DNA of 64,000 nt from DASZHJ01 sp035517495 (GCA_035517495.1 DATIYT010000024.1:68386-132385), one strand, 5' to 3'; shown: positions 39,648 to 49,144, numbered from the stretch's first letter. Notes: a model not told the origin generated them from the sequence alone. Program-made: numbers and translations.

Positions 39648-40226
39648 CTAGTCGCGGAGCGCGCCTTTCGCCTTTGCGGTGTGCGTCGCAATCGCATCCA
39701 TAAGCGCCGGCGACAGGCAATCGTAGGGCTCCAGATGCAGCTCCTTGAGCCGCTTCCTGATGCCGCCCATCCGATCGGGCTTCACGCCAGATTCGATGAT
39801 CGACGAGACGAAGGCCGCAAACTCCGGCGGCGCAAACCCGCTCTGCTTGGAGAGCTCCGGGTGGATGAAATCGAAGCCGTAGAACGGGTGGGCCTTGTTC
39901 TCGATGCGGCCGTACATATGCACGCCGCAGTCCTTGCAGGCGTAGCGCTGGATGGGCGCTGACGGGTCGACCACCTTCAGCTTGCTCTCGTTGGCGCTCA
40001 CCTTGAGATGATCGCGCGGAACGACCGCGACCATCGAGAACATCGCACCCTCGGGCTTCCAACATTTGGTGCAGCCGCAGACATGGTTGAAGGCGCATTG
40101 TCCCTTGACGGTGACTTCGACGGCGTTCTGCTTGCACTTGCAGGCCAGCGTGCCACCCGAAAAATCCTTGGCCGCGGACTTCAGGCCGTGATCCACGGAC
40201 GGATGAATTGAAAAACCATCAGCCAT
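39648..40226 (-). CDS. gfa: Glutathione-dependent formaldehyde-activating enzyme
   Basis: Gfa accelerates condensation of glutathione with formaldehyde, supplying FrmA. The 192-aa zinc protein has the Gfa/CENP-V cysteine pattern: C29xC31, C50GC52xxC55 and C97xxC100, the expected structural and catalytic zinc sites. It is upstream of frmA in the same direction, forming a formaldehyde-detoxification unit. A perfect -35-like TTGACA lies in the upstream gap (revcomp of 40338-40343) but with a weak -10. Confidence 0.95.
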   Translation of the reverse strand: MADGFSIHPSVDHGLKSAAKDFSGGTLACKCKQNAVEVTVKGQCAFNHVCGCTKCWKPEGAMFSMVAVVPRDHLKVSANESKLKVVDPSAPIQRYACKDCGVHMYGRIENKAHPFYGFDFIHPELSKQSGFAPPEFAAFVSSIIESGVKPDRMGGIRKRLKELHLEPYDCLSPALMDAIATHTAKAKGALRD

Positions 40227-40646
40227 TTGGGACCTCCCGGTTGACCTGCCGGCTTCGCGTCCGCGCGGGAATCACGCACTCGAAACAGCAGGAGTTTGTT
40301 CGCTTCGATGCAAACCAAACACCTGAGGCGGTCGCGTTGTCAATGCGCGGCCACCTCGTCGACAGGCGGACGAGATAAACTCGACCAGCAAATTGCCACA
40401 GAGACACAGACGACGCGGAGAGGGAGGGAGCCGGTCTGGTCGATTTAGATCATTTCCGAACGCCTCGGTTTTGCAACCGCATTTCTGATCTGAGCGCCGC
40501 TATTCACTTACCGCGCTCGCGATCGCAACCATGTAACGCTCCGTGTCTTCCGTGACTCCGTGGTAAAATTTTCATCGACTGCAGGTTTCTCATCGATGAG
40601 GAAGGCGTCGAATAGCAACAACCGTGTGGTTGGGGAAATTGTCATC
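40227..40646. other. 420-bp gene-free interval upstream of gfa
   Basis: No convincing protein or RNA gene is seen. The interval holds the gfa 5' region (a possible TTGACA -35 at 40338-40343, revcomp) and the inverted-repeat element at 40396-40563. It ends at the stop codon of the panE-like gene. Confidence 0.7.
40396..40563. mobile_element. 168-bp MITE-like element with 25-bp imperfect terminal inverted repeats
   Basis: The left arm CCACAGAGACACAGACGACG (continuing to 40420) pairs with the right arm at 40539-40563 in inverted orientation with 20 of 25 matches. Nested inside are AGATCA/TGATCT (40447-40452 with 40486-40491) and a CGGTT/AACCG hairpin (40466-40479), so the whole unit can fold as a cruciform. 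The wording CCACGGAGACACGGAG resembles intergenic repeats found in many environmental genomes. No transposase is encoded, and no clear target-site duplication is visible. Confidence 0.5.
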
Positions 40647-41612
40647 CTACACGGGCGCGCTGCGCAGCCGCGCGAGCGTGCCGACCGCTTCCATCATCGG
40701 CGTCGGGATCGCGAAGGAGCGGGCAATTTCCACCACCGCATCAACCAGGGCGCCGAGCTCGACCGGCCGTCCGGCCTCGATGTCCTGGAGCGCGGAAGTC
40801 TTATAGGCGCCCAGCCGCTTCAGCCCGTCGACGCGCGCTTCGCCCGTGATCTCGAAGCGGATACCGAGGCGATTGGCGACGCGCTCGGCCTCGCCCATGA
40901 TCGCGAGCGCGAGCGCACGCGCGCCGGGGTCGCCGATCAGCCGGTCCATGGTCGCGAGCGTCAACGCGCTCAGGGGATTGAACGCGACGTTGCCCCAGAG
41001 CTTCTGCCAGATTTCATACCGAATACGGTGTGTCGTGTCGCCGGCAAGACCGGCCTCGCGCAGCACCGACGCAACGCGCCCTAAGCGCTCGGTATCGGCG
41101 CCACTGGGCTCGCCCAGAATGAAGCGATTGCCGGCCTGATGGCGGATCACGCCGGGCCGCGGCTGCTCCGCCGCCATCTGCACGACGCAGCCGATGGCGC
41201 GGGCGGGATCGAGAATCTCGAACAGATTGCATTCGGGATCGACCGCTCGAATGCGCCGGCCTTCGAGCGCACCTCCCTCGCGATAGAAGTACCACCAGGG
41301 GATGCCGTTCTGCGCCGCTATCAGCACCGTATCGGGGCCGCAGAGAGACGCGATATCCGGCGCCGCCACGGGGATCGAATGCGCCTTCAGCGTGACGAAG
41401 ACCAGATCCTGCGGCCCGAGTGACGCGGCGGCGTCGGTGGCGGGCAGCGGAATACGCCGCTCGCTGCCGCCCTCGATCAAGGTGAGACCGTGGGAGCGAA
41501 TCGCCGCGAGCTGCGCGCCTCGCGCCACCGCGTGCACCGTCTTGCCGGCTGCAACCAGCTTCGCCGCGAGATATCCGCCGATGACCCCGGCGCCGAAGAC
41601 GGCGATCTTCAT
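40647..41612 (-). CDS. 2-dehydropantoate 2-reductase family protein (ketopantoate reductase-like)
   Basis: The 321-aa protein has the NADP-binding GAGVIGGYLA at residues 7-16, the QNGIPWW region, and the conserved lysine and Asn in WQKLWGNVAFNPLSALT, all PanE-like. PanE reduces ketopantoate for coenzyme A synthesis, but the family includes many relatives of other specificity. It lies 28 bp downstream of an NMT1/SsuA-type importer and is probably co-transcribed, which argues for a linked catabolic role rather than housekeeping PanE. Confidence 0.85.
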   Translation of the reverse strand: MKIAVFGAGVIGGYLAAKLVAAGKTVHAVARGAQLAAIRSHGLTLIEGGSERRIPLPATDAAASLGPQDLVFVTLKAHSIPVAAPDIASLCGPDTVLIAAQNGIPWWYFYREGGALEGRRIRAVDPECNLFEILDPARAIGCVVQMAAEQPRPGVIRHQAGNRFILGEPSGADTERLGRVASVLREAGLAGDTTHRIRYEIWQKLWGNVAFNPLSALTLATMDRLIGDPGARALALAIMGEAERVANRLGIRFEITGEARVDGLKRLGAYKTSALQDIEAGRPVELGALVDAVVEIARSFAIPTPMMEAVGTLARLRSAPV

Positions 41613-41640
41613 ACGCCCGAGCCCGCGCCGCTGCGAACGA

Positions 41641-42702
41641 CTACTTGTAGGCCTTTGCTTGGGCCTCGATCGCCGCCGGATCGAAGGCGTCGATATCCGC
41701 CATCAGATCGTTGGTGACGATGTCGTGCACGTCCGGCTTCTGCTTGATCACGCCCCATTTGAGTAGGAAATCCAGATAGGCGTCGTAGTTGTCGATGGAG
41801 TTCACGCCCCAATTGCCGACGCCGGCCTTTTCCAGACCCCAATTGACGATCCGCGCCTGCAGCACTCGAACATCGTCCCTAAGCGCGGTCGCCTCGTCCT
41901 TGCCGGTGGGCTGGGTTTGCGGAAACACTTCCCAGAGGATGCGCACCGCGGCTTCGGGGTTGGTGATCGCGAAGATCGTGCCCTTGGCATAGCCCTGAGC
42001 CAGCGCCACCGACTGCGCTCGATCCTTGGCGAGCGTCTCGTCGAGCGCGATGAAGCCGTTCGACGGGAAGCGGTCGATGGCCTTGGCCTCGATCCGCCGC
42101 AACGGCACGCCGGCGTTGCCGATGATCGCGTACTGCACGTCATAAAGGCTGAGCGCGTCAACCTGCTTGGAACGCAACAACCCCGCGGCCTGCGCACCCT
42201 CGCCCACCACGATGATGCTGATGTCGGTATCGGGATCGAGCCCTTGGCTCGCGGCGATGGCGCGGATCACCGGAACGCCCGCCGATGCCATCGACTGCAC
42301 GCCGATGCGCTTTCCCTTGAGGTCCGCGAGCGTCTTGATCGGACTGTCCTCGGGAACCGCCGGTCCATAGATGTTGCCCTGATAAGCCGTGTAGAACACC
42401 TTCGCTTTCACCCCCTGCGGCCGGAGCGACGCCAGGGGTTCGACCGAGGGCAGCGAATAGGGAAGCTCGCCGGTACCCACGAATTTGACGCAGTCCGTGG
42501 AACCCGGCAGCGGCACCAGCTCGACCTTGAAGCCCGCCTGCTGGAACCAACCCATTTTGGTCGCGATGGCGAAGGGCGCGGCGGCCGAGCTTACGGTGCG
42601 CGCGCACCAACCGACCTTTACCGTCGTTTGCGCCTCCGCGGTCGCGGTCAACGCACACGCGAACAGCGCGGCGAGAGTCAGTAACGCGAGCCTTCTTCTC
42701 AT
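41641..42702 (-). CDS. NMT1/SsuA-type ABC substrate-binding protein
   Basis: The 353-aa exported protein has a signal peptide (MRRRLALLTLAALFACALTA; cleavage near AEAQ) and the NMT1/THI5-like binding fold with VGWCARTVSSAAAPFAIATK, LKGKRIGVQSMASAGV and a long C-terminal helical part. Ligands in this family include pyrimidine thiamine precursors, sulfonates, taurine and nitrate; this ligand is unknown. The start overlaps the permease stop (ATGA). Confidence 0.9.
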   Translation of the reverse strand: MRRRLALLTLAALFACALTATAEAQTTVKVGWCARTVSSAAAPFAIATKMGWFQQAGFKVELVPLPGSTDCVKFVGTGELPYSLPSVEPLASLRPQGVKAKVFYTAYQGNIYGPAVPEDSPIKTLADLKGKRIGVQSMASAGVPVIRAIAASQGLDPDTDISIIVVGEGAQAAGLLRSKQVDALSLYDVQYAIIGNAGVPLRRIEAKAIDRFPSNGFIALDETLAKDRAQSVALAQGYAKGTIFAITNPEAAVRILWEVFPQTQPTGKDEATALRDDVRVLQARIVNWGLEKAGVGNWGVNSIDNYDAYLDFLLKWGVIKQKPDVHDIVTNDLMADIDAFDPAAIEAQAKAYK

Positions 42703-43496
42703 GGCACTCCCCCGGTTTGAGCGGCATCGGCGGCTTTCTGAGAGGCATCCCAGAAAAGCACGCGGCGGCGTGCGATCGCGATGACCTGGTTCAGCGCCAG
42801 GCCGATGACCGCCAGGAGCAGCAGGATCGAGAACATGCCCGCGACGTCGCCGCTGAAATTGAGGCTGTTGAGTAGCACGCCGAGACCGGCCTGGGCGCTC
42901 ACGAACTCCGCCACGATCGCGCCGATGAGGGCGAAGATCATGGCGACTTCGAGACCCGCCATGATGAAAGGCAAGGCACCCGGCAACCGCAGCATCCAGA
43001 AGATCTGCGCCTCATTCGCGTCGAGCGAACGCATCAGGTTCACGCGGTCCTCGTCGGCCGAGCGCAAGCCGACGATGGTATTGACCATCAGCGGGAAGAA
43101 AGCGATCAGCGCCGCCAGCACCACCTTGGACTGCAACCCGATGCCGAACCAGAGGATGATGAGTGGGCCGAGCGCCACCTTCGGAAGCGCCTGGAACATA
43201 GTGATGAAGGGATAGAGGAAATACTCGACCCGCCGGCTGAGCGCGACCGCGGTGCCGAGCAGGAAGGCAAGCGAGGTCCCGGCCGCGAATCCCAACAGCG
43301 TTTCCTCGACCGTCACCCACGCGTTCTTGACGTAGATCAAGCGCACAATACCCACGTAGAGCGCGCTGAAAACGGCGGAGGGCGCGGGAACCACGTAGGC
43401 GGGCACCGCAAAATAGTCGACCACCAACTCCCATATGCCGATGGTCGCCAAGAGCAGAAGCAGGCGGAGCAGCGGATTGGCGAGGCCATTCTTCAT
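42699..43496 (-). CDS. SsuC/TauC-type ABC permease
   Basis: The 265-aa protein has six hydrophobic segments and the permease EAA-like loop LMRSLDANEAQIFWMLRLPGALPFIMAGLE, typical of BPD transporters of the nitrate/sulfonate/taurine group. It is coupled to both neighbours by 4-nt overlaps in the order ATPase-permease-binding protein. Confidence 0.93.
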   Translation of the reverse strand: MKNGLANPLLRLLLLLATIGIWELVVDYFAVPAYVVPAPSAVFSALYVGIVRLIYVKNAWVTVEETLLGFAAGTSLAFLLGTAVALSRRVEYFLYPFITMFQALPKVALGPLIILWFGIGLQSKVVLAALIAFFPLMVNTIVGLRSADEDRVNLMRSLDANEAQIFWMLRLPGALPFIMAGLEVAMIFALIGAIVAEFVSAQAGLGVLLNSLNFSGDVAGMFSILLLLAVIGLALNQVIAIARRRVLFWDASQKAADAAQTGGVP

Positions 43497-44320
43497 CCGT
43501 CAAGCCCTCCGGTGCTGCTGAAATGCGCGCGAATGCGCCGCACATGGGTGCCGAACTCAGGCGTGCTCATGATGTCGAGCGAACGCGGGCGCGGCAAGGT
43601 CACGGCGACTATCTCTGCGATCCGGCCTGGCCGCGCCGTCATCACCAGCACGCGATCGGCGAGAAACACGGCTTCCGGAATCGAATGCGTGATGAATACC
43701 ACTGTTTTGCGCCGTTCGAGCCAGATGCGCTGCAGTTCCAGGTTCATCTGCTCGCGGGTCATGGCGTCAAGCGCCCCGAAGGGCTCGTCCATCAGAAGCA
43801 TCGCGGGATCGTGAATGAGCGCCCGCACCATCGCCACACGCTGCTGCATGCCGCCCGAGAGCTCCCATGGATAGCGATTCTCGAACCCGTCGAGCCCGAC
43901 GAGACGCAGCAGATCGAGCGCGCTTCGGTGCAGGCGTTCACGGCCGAGGCCTTGCACGTCCACCGGCAGGAGCACGTTGTGCAGCACCGTGCGCCAGGGA
44001 AACAGCACCGGCGACTGGAACACCATGCCGATATCGCGCCGCGGGCCGACAATCGGCGTGCCGCGAAGCAGCGCCATTCCGCCGGTCGCTGGAATGAGGC
44101 CGGCCAGGATTTTCAGCAGAGTCGACTTGCCGCAGCCTGACGGCCCAACGATCGCAACGAACTCGCGGTCCGCCACCTCGAAGTCGATCGCCTCAAGCGC
44201 ATGGACCGCGCCCGCGCGTGCGGGATAGACCTTGGTCAGCGCCTGCACCGCGATTACCGGCGCCGCCGCCGATGATGCGCGGACGGGCCCATCGACCAGT
44301 GAAGCAACACTGACGCTCAT
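43493..44320 (-). CDS. SsuB/TauB-type ABC ATPase
   Basis: The 275-aa ATPase has Walker A GPSGCGKSTLLK, signature LSGGMQQRVAMVRALIHDP, Walker B LLMDEPFGALDAMTREQMN and the H-loop FITHSIPEAV. The start MSVSVASL lies about 30 bp downstream of a strong predicted promoter; the frame is open upstream but extends through that promoter. It heads the importer operon. Confidence 0.94.
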   Translation of the reverse strand: MSVSVASLVDGPVRASSAAAPVIAVQALTKVYPARAGAVHALEAIDFEVADREFVAIVGPSGCGKSTLLKILAGLIPATGGMALLRGTPIVGPRRDIGMVFQSPVLFPWRTVLHNVLLPVDVQGLGRERLHRSALDLLRLVGLDGFENRYPWELSGGMQQRVAMVRALIHDPAMLLMDEPFGALDAMTREQMNLELQRIWLERRKTVVFITHSIPEAVFLADRVLVMTARPGRIAEIVAVTLPRPRSLDIMSTPEFGTHVRRIRAHFSSTGGLDG

Positions 44321-44353
44321 CGGGGGGGTGGTCCTCCGGCGATCCCGCAAAAA

Positions 44354-44382
44354 GCTATAGATAGCACCTGATCGGGCGTCAA
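44354..44382 (-). promoter_or_regulatory. Predicted promoter of the NMT1-type importer operon
   Basis: Minus strand TTGACG (44377-44382) and TATAGC (44354-44359) are exactly 17 bp apart, a near-consensus sigma-70 promoter. The start would be near 44347, giving a short leader before the ATPase ATG at 44320. Confidence 0.65.
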
Positions 44383-44437
44383 TGACGGCGGAAAACCAGG
44401 GTCTTGCCAGTGGGCATCCGGCAGCAAAGTGTCGCAC

Positions 44438-44499
44438 AGCCCGGGTCGATTAGCGCTTGCGCCGAGCATCGCCTCAAACAATAAAGAGCGACCCGGGCT
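44438..44499 (+). promoter_or_regulatory. Predicted copC promoter flanked by an 11-bp perfect inverted repeat
   Basis: AGCCCGGGTCG (44438-44448) and CGACCCGGGCT (44489-44499) form a perfect inverted repeat around 40 bp. Between them, TTGCGC (44457-44462) and AATAAA (44480-44485) are 17 bp apart, a possible promoter for copC 22 bp beyond. Arms flanking a promoter suggest two-site repressor or activator binding. A long-loop RNA hairpin is an alternative. Confidence 0.4.
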
Positions 44500-44521
44500 T
44501 GCACTTTTGTGGGAAACACTC

Positions 44522-44896
44522 ATGCATCGAGCTTTGCCCCGTATCGTCGCGCTGATGTGCCTCATTGCCGCGGTCGTGGTCCCCACCCCTCGCGCCTTCG
44601 CCCATGCGATCATCGTCGAGGCCGTTCCCTCGAACGACGCAGTGGTGCACGGAACCACGGTTGATGTGAAGCTCCGCTACAACAACCGCATTGACCATGC
44701 GCGTTCGCGCTTGCTGCTGCTCGACGCCGACGGCAAGGAGCGGCCGATCACCATCGCCCCAGACAGCCCGACGGACCAATTGATCGCCACCATCACCGAC
44801 GTAGCCCCCGGCCAATATCGGCTGCGATGGCAGGTGCTGGCACTCGATGGGCACATCACCCGCGGCGACATTCCCTTCACGGTGGTCAATCCCTAG
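44522..44896 (+). CDS. copC: CopC-family periplasmic copper-binding protein
   Basis: The 124-aa precursor has a signal peptide predicted to be cut after RAFA (residue 27), leaving mature His1 (HAIIVEAVPSND). N-terminal His, plus the Asp and His of DGHITRGDIPF near the C terminus, are the ligands of the CopC Cu(II) site. The start MHRALPRIV is preferred over the longer open frame because it gives a normal signal peptide. Translation of copD begins 6 bp after the stop. Confidence 0.92.
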   Translation: MHRALPRIVALMCLIAAVVVPTPRAFAHAIIVEAVPSNDAVVHGTTVDVKLRYNNRIDHARSRLLLLDADGKERPITIAPDSPTDQLIATITDVAPGQYRLRWQVLALDGHITRGDIPFTVVNP

Positions 44897-44902
44897 CGCA
44901 CA

Positions 44903-46555
44903 ATGGCGGCCCTCCTCGACATTTTCGGATTTCTGAGCGTCATTCTGCGCGGATTGATTTTGACCGCGCAGTCCTTCGTGGTGGGCGGTGTCATCTTCCA
45001 ATTACTGCTTCTGCGGCCGCTGGCGGGCGATATGGGCGCCGCGCTCGAGCCGATTTGGCGGCGCTGCCGCATATTGCTGTTCTGGAGCGCTCTTGTTTTC
45101 GCGCTCTTCGAGCTTATCGGCGTGACCCTCCAGTGCGCGGTACTGATCGGAACCGTCGATATCACCCCGTTCGAGGCCGTCACCGCCAATTTCGCGCTCG
45201 CCGGGCTGGCGCTAGGCGCGGTCGCTATCGCGATCGCGGGGCTCTCGCGCGGCAGCCGCGGCGTATTCGCCATAGCCGCCATGACCGTGCTCGCGGTCCT
45301 GGCGCTGGTGCTCCAATCGGCGACCAGCCATGCGATGGCGCGCCTCGACGATCGCGCTCCGCTGGCCGTCGCCGAAATTCTGCACATGGCTGGCGCCGCG
45401 GTCTGGATCGGCGGCATCCCTTATTTCCTGATCGCGCTCAACGGTGTCGAGGGCGGTGCCGCGTGGCGTCGCGTCGGCAAGCGCTTCTCGGTGATGGCGA
45501 TGGCGTCGGTCGCTATGTTGCTGACCGCCGGCATCTTCATGTCGGTCTTTTATCTCGGCGACTTCGACGCCCTCTATGGCACCGCTTACGGGGTGATGGT
45601 CGTCGGCAAGGCGGGGCTGCTCGCAGGCCTCCTGTTTCTCGGCGGCATGAATTTCCTGCTGGTCGAGCGGCTGCGCCGCGACCCCACGACCCCAGTGCTG
45701 CGCCTCAAACGATTTGCCGAAGCCGAGCTCGGCATCGGACTGACGGTACTCTTCGCAGCGGCGTCGCTCACGTCGCAACCACCCGCGGTCGATCTGACCA
45801 TCGATCGCGCGAGCTGGGCGGAAGTCGTCGAGCGTCTCACTCCGGAATGGCCGCGGCTCACCAGCCCTGATCGCTCGCAGTTGATCGCCTATCGAATCGA
45901 GCTGGCTCGCGAGGAGGCCGCAAAGACGCACCGACAATTACCGATCGCTTACGTGCTGGGATCGGGGGTTTTGCCGCCGCGCGATGCCAATGACATCGCC
46001 TGGTCCGAGTACAACCACCATTGGGCCGGAATCGCGGTTCTGGTTATAGGGCTGCTGGCGTTGGGCGAGCGCTCACGTCTCGTCCCGTCAGGAAAGCATT
46101 GGCCGTTGATGTTCGTGGTGCTCGCGGTATTCCTGTTCTTCCGCAGCGATCCCGAGGTGTGGCCGCTGGGTGAAATCGGCTTTTTCGACAGCCTCAGGGA
46201 TCCCGAGGTCGCTCAGCACCGCGCCTTCGTGCTCTTGATCGCGGCCTTCGGCATTTTCGAATGGTGTGTACGGACCGGCCGCTTTCAATCGAGCAAACCG
46301 GCGCTCGCCTTTCCGCTGTTGTGCGCGACCGGCTCCGCGCTGCTGCTGACCCACCAACACAACCTCGTCAACGTCAAGGAGCAGCTGCTGATCGAGATAA
46401 CACATTTGCCGATCGCGCTGCTGGGCGTCGCGGCGGGATGGTCGCGCTGGCTCGAATTGCGGCTCGCGCCGCCGGGCAATCGCATCGCCGGCTGGGTCTG
46501 GCCGATCGCGTTCGCGCTGGTGGGCGCCCTGCTCCTTATGTATCGCGAAACCTAG
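44903..46555 (+). CDS. copD: CopD-family copper import/resistance membrane protein with extended C terminus
   Basis: The 550-aa protein has a CopD domain in the N-terminal ~290 residues (eight hydrophobic segments; the SATSHAMARLDD and ILHMAGAAVWIGGIP motifs with conserved His and Trp). After a soluble loop (about 290-355) there are a further five to six hydrophobic segments (LFFRSDPEVWPLG, LLTHQHNLVNVKEQLL) not found in minimal CopD. CopC-CopD pairs deliver copper across the inner membrane. It is 6 bp before the hpnN-like gene, so all three are probably co-transcribed. Confidence 0.88.
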   Translation: MAALLDIFGFLSVILRGLILTAQSFVVGGVIFQLLLLRPLAGDMGAALEPIWRRCRILLFWSALVFALFELIGVTLQCAVLIGTVDITPFEAVTANFALAGLALGAVAIAIAGLSRGSRGVFAIAAMTVLAVLALVLQSATSHAMARLDDRAPLAVAEILHMAGAAVWIGGIPYFLIALNGVEGGAAWRRVGKRFSVMAMASVAMLLTAGIFMSVFYLGDFDALYGTAYGVMVVGKAGLLAGLLFLGGMNFLLVERLRRDPTTPVLRLKRFAEAELGIGLTVLFAAASLTSQPPAVDLTIDRASWAEVVERLTPEWPRLTSPDRSQLIAYRIELAREEAAKTHRQLPIAYVLGSGVLPPRDANDIAWSEYNHHWAGIAVLVIGLLALGERSRLVPSGKHWPLMFVVLAVFLFFRSDPEVWPLGEIGFFDSLRDPEVAQHRAFVLLIAAFGIFEWCVRTGRFQSSKPALAFPLLCATGSALLLTHQHNLVNVKEQLLIEITHLPIALLGVAAGWSRWLELRLAPPGNRIAGWVWPIAFALVGALLLMYRET

Positions 46556-46561
46556 CCGCCC

Positions 46562-49144
46562 GTGCGCGACTTTATCTATAGCGTGGTGGAAGCCTCGCGT
46601 CGTCACGCGGTTGCGACGACGGTTGTCGCGTTGTTCCTCACCCTGCTGGCGGGATTTTTTGCTGCGACGCATCTTGATATCGACACCGACATCGACAAGC
46701 TCATCAATCCGGACCTTCCCTGGCGGCAGCGCGAGACCGCATTCGACCGCGCTTTCCCGCAATTCACCGACTTGATCGTGGTGGTCGTGGACGGCGCCAC
46801 GCCGGACCTTGCGCAAGACGGCACCGCTGCGCTTGCCTCCGAACTCCGGACCAATGCAAAGCATTTCCGCACCGTCGTCGAGCCCGAGAGCAGAGAATTT
46901 TTCAAGCGCGAGGGCTTGCTGTTGTTGCCCATCGAAGAAGTGCAGTCGTTGGCCACTCAGATGATCGAGGCGCAACCGTTGCTCGGCACGCTTGCCGCCG
47001 ATCCGAGCCTGCGCGGCATCTTCAACACGCTTGAGCTGGCGGCCGAGGGAATCGAAAGCGGTGACGCGAAGCTTGCCGACCTGCGGCGTCCCTTCTCGAT
47101 TTTCGCCGACAGCCTCGAAGCGGCATTAGCCGGACAGTACAGGCCGCTCTCCTGGCAGACGCTGTTCATGGGCCGTGCCCCCACCAATCGTGAACTGCGC
47201 CAATTCATCATGGTGCAGCCGGTGCTCGACTATTCCGAGCTCGAACCGGGTGCCGCGGCATCCGAGGCGATCCGCGCCGCGGCGCGGCGGCTTCACCTCA
47301 CGCCGGAGCGCGGCGTGCGCGTTCGGCTCACAGGATCGGTGCCGATCGGAGACGAGGACTTCGCGAGCGTGAAGCAGGGTGCCGGTTTGTCGACGGTTGT
47401 ATCGCTCAGCCTCATCTGTCTGCTGCTCTTCCTCGCGCTCCGATCGGTTCGGCTGATCCTGCCCATTTTGGTAACCCTCGCGATGGGTCTCGTGCTGACG
47501 GCAGGCTTCGCCGCGCTCACCGTCCATTCCCTCAACATGATCTCGGTCGCGTTCGCCGTGCTGTTCGTGGGGATCGCCGTCGATTTCAGCATTCAGTTCA
47601 GCGTTCGATATCGTTCGGAGCGCTATGGCCGCGATGATTTGAAGCGGGCGCTGCGCCGAACGGCGCGCGGCATTGGGCCGCCGCTTGCGGTCGCAGGTGC
47701 CGCGACGGCGGTCGGCTTCCTGTGCCTCGTTCCGACCCAATACACTGGAGTTTCGGACCTAGGGCTCATCTCCGGCGCCGGCATGGTGATCGCCCTGGTC
47801 TTGAATCTAACCGCGCTGCCGGCGCTGCTGGTGCTGATCCGCCCGCATGGGGAGCGCAGACCGGTCGGATTCTGGCGCCTGGCTCCGCTCGATCGATTCC
47901 TGGTCCGGCACCGTCGCTGGGTTTGTGTCGCCGCCGGGTTGACCGCCATTGCTTGCCTCGCGCTTACGCCGCAGCTCGCGTTCGACTTCAACCCGCTCAA
48001 TCTCAAGGACCCCAGCTCGGAGTCGGTTTCGACCTTGTTCGACCTGATGCAGGACACGGAAACGACGCCTTATACGATCAACGTCCTGGCACCGTCGCCG
48101 GACGCTCTACCAGCGCTTACGGAAAAGCTGGAGCAGCTCCCGACGGTCGGAGGCACCGTCTCGGTGCTGAGCTTCATTCCAAAGGGTCAGCCGGAAAAAC
48201 TAACCTTGATTGCCGACGCCGCGGCGTTGGTGGGGCCGACGCTCATGCCCGCGCAACTGAGACACGCCCCAGATGCGGCCGAGGACCTGGAAGCGCTGGC
48301 GCGCGCCGACGAGAGGCTTGCGCAAGCCGCGCAGCAAAGCCGTGATCCGACCGTCATGCGCCTCGCCGCGGCGGTCGCGCGCACCAGGGCCCGCGGCAAA
48401 TCCATACTGCGCGACCTTGAGATGAACCTCCTTCAGGGCCTCTCGGCGCGGATCGAAGAGACGCGACTTGCGCTCGCTGCCAAGCCCGTGACACTCGCGA
48501 GCTTGCCCGACGATTTGAAGCGCGACTGGATTGCTCCGGATGGCCGCGCCCGCATCGAAATTCAGCCGGAGGGCGATACCCACGGGAACGCGGCGTTGCG
48601 CCGGTTCGTCCGCGCCGTGCGGGCAGTCGCACCGGATGCCACGGGAATGCCGATCTCGATACAGGAATCGGCGCGCACCGTGGTCGGCGCCTTTCGTCGC
48701 GCCGGTATTTTCGCTTTGGTCGCGATCTCCGCGCTGCTCGCCCTCGTGCTGCGGCGTTTCTATGACGTTTTCCTCGTCATGGCGCCGCTGCTCCTCGCCG
48801 CTCTGCTCACGGTCGCGACCAGTGTGCTCGCGCACTTGCCGCTCAATTTCGCGAACATCATCGCCCTGCCACTGCTGCTGGGCGTGGGTGTCGCCTTCGA
48901 CATCTACTTCGTGATGAACTGGCGCACGGGAATCGACAACCCGTTGCAGTCCGGCACCGCGCGAGGGGTATTGTTCAGCGCGCTCACCACCGCGACCGCA
49001 TTCGGCAGCCTCGCGCTCTCGCGTCATCTCGGCACGTCGGAGATGGGGGTATTCCTGATCATTTCGCTGTTCTACACGCTGCTCTGCACGTTCCTCGTGC
49101 TGCCGGCGCTCATGGGACCTGCCCCCCGGCGCCTCGGCCGATGA
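46562..49144 (+). CDS. hpnN: HpnN-like RND transporter (hopanoid-associated)
   Basis: The 860-aa protein starts at GTG (46562). It has the RND/MMPL architecture: one N-terminal helix, a large periplasmic loop (LDIDTDIDKLINPDLPWRQR motif), five clustered helices with a sterol-sensing-like domain (FAVLFVGIAVDFSIQF), a second periplasmic loop with DFNPLNLKDPSSE, and a second helix cluster (IIALPLLLGVGVAFDIYF). HpnN moves hopanoids to the outer membrane in alphaproteobacteria. No squalene-hopene cyclase or other hpn gene is in the window; linkage to copCD is unusual. Confidence 0.88.
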   Translation: MRDFIYSVVEASRRHAVATTVVALFLTLLAGFFAATHLDIDTDIDKLINPDLPWRQRETAFDRAFPQFTDLIVVVVDGATPDLAQDGTAALASELRTNAKHFRTVVEPESREFFKREGLLLLPIEEVQSLATQMIEAQPLLGTLAADPSLRGIFNTLELAAEGIESGDAKLADLRRPFSIFADSLEAALAGQYRPLSWQTLFMGRAPTNRELRQFIMVQPVLDYSELEPGAAASEAIRAAARRLHLTPERGVRVRLTGSVPIGDEDFASVKQGAGLSTVVSLSLICLLLFLALRSVRLILPILVTLAMGLVLTAGFAALTVHSLNMISVAFAVLFVGIAVDFSIQFSVRYRSERYGRDDLKRALRRTARGIGPPLAVAGAATAVGFLCLVPTQYTGVSDLGLISGAGMVIALVLNLTALPALLVLIRPHGERRPVGFWRLAPLDRFLVRHRRWVCVAAGLTAIACLALTPQLAFDFNPLNLKDPSSESVSTLFDLMQDTETTPYTINVLAPSPDALPALTEKLEQLPTVGGTVSVLSFIPKGQPEKLTLIADAAALVGPTLMPAQLRHAPDAAEDLEALARADERLAQAAQQSRDPTVMRLAAAVARTRARGKSILRDLEMNLLQGLSARIEETRLALAAKPVTLASLPDDLKRDWIAPDGRARIEIQPEGDTHGNAALRRFVRAVRAVAPDATGMPISIQESARTVVGAFRRAGIFALVAISALLALVLRRFYDVFLVMAPLLLAALLTVATSVLAHLPLNFANIIALPLLLGVGVAFDIYFVMNWRTGIDNPLQSGTARGVLFSALTTATAFGSLALSRHLGTSEMGVFLIISLFYTLLCTFLVLPALMGPAPRRLGR

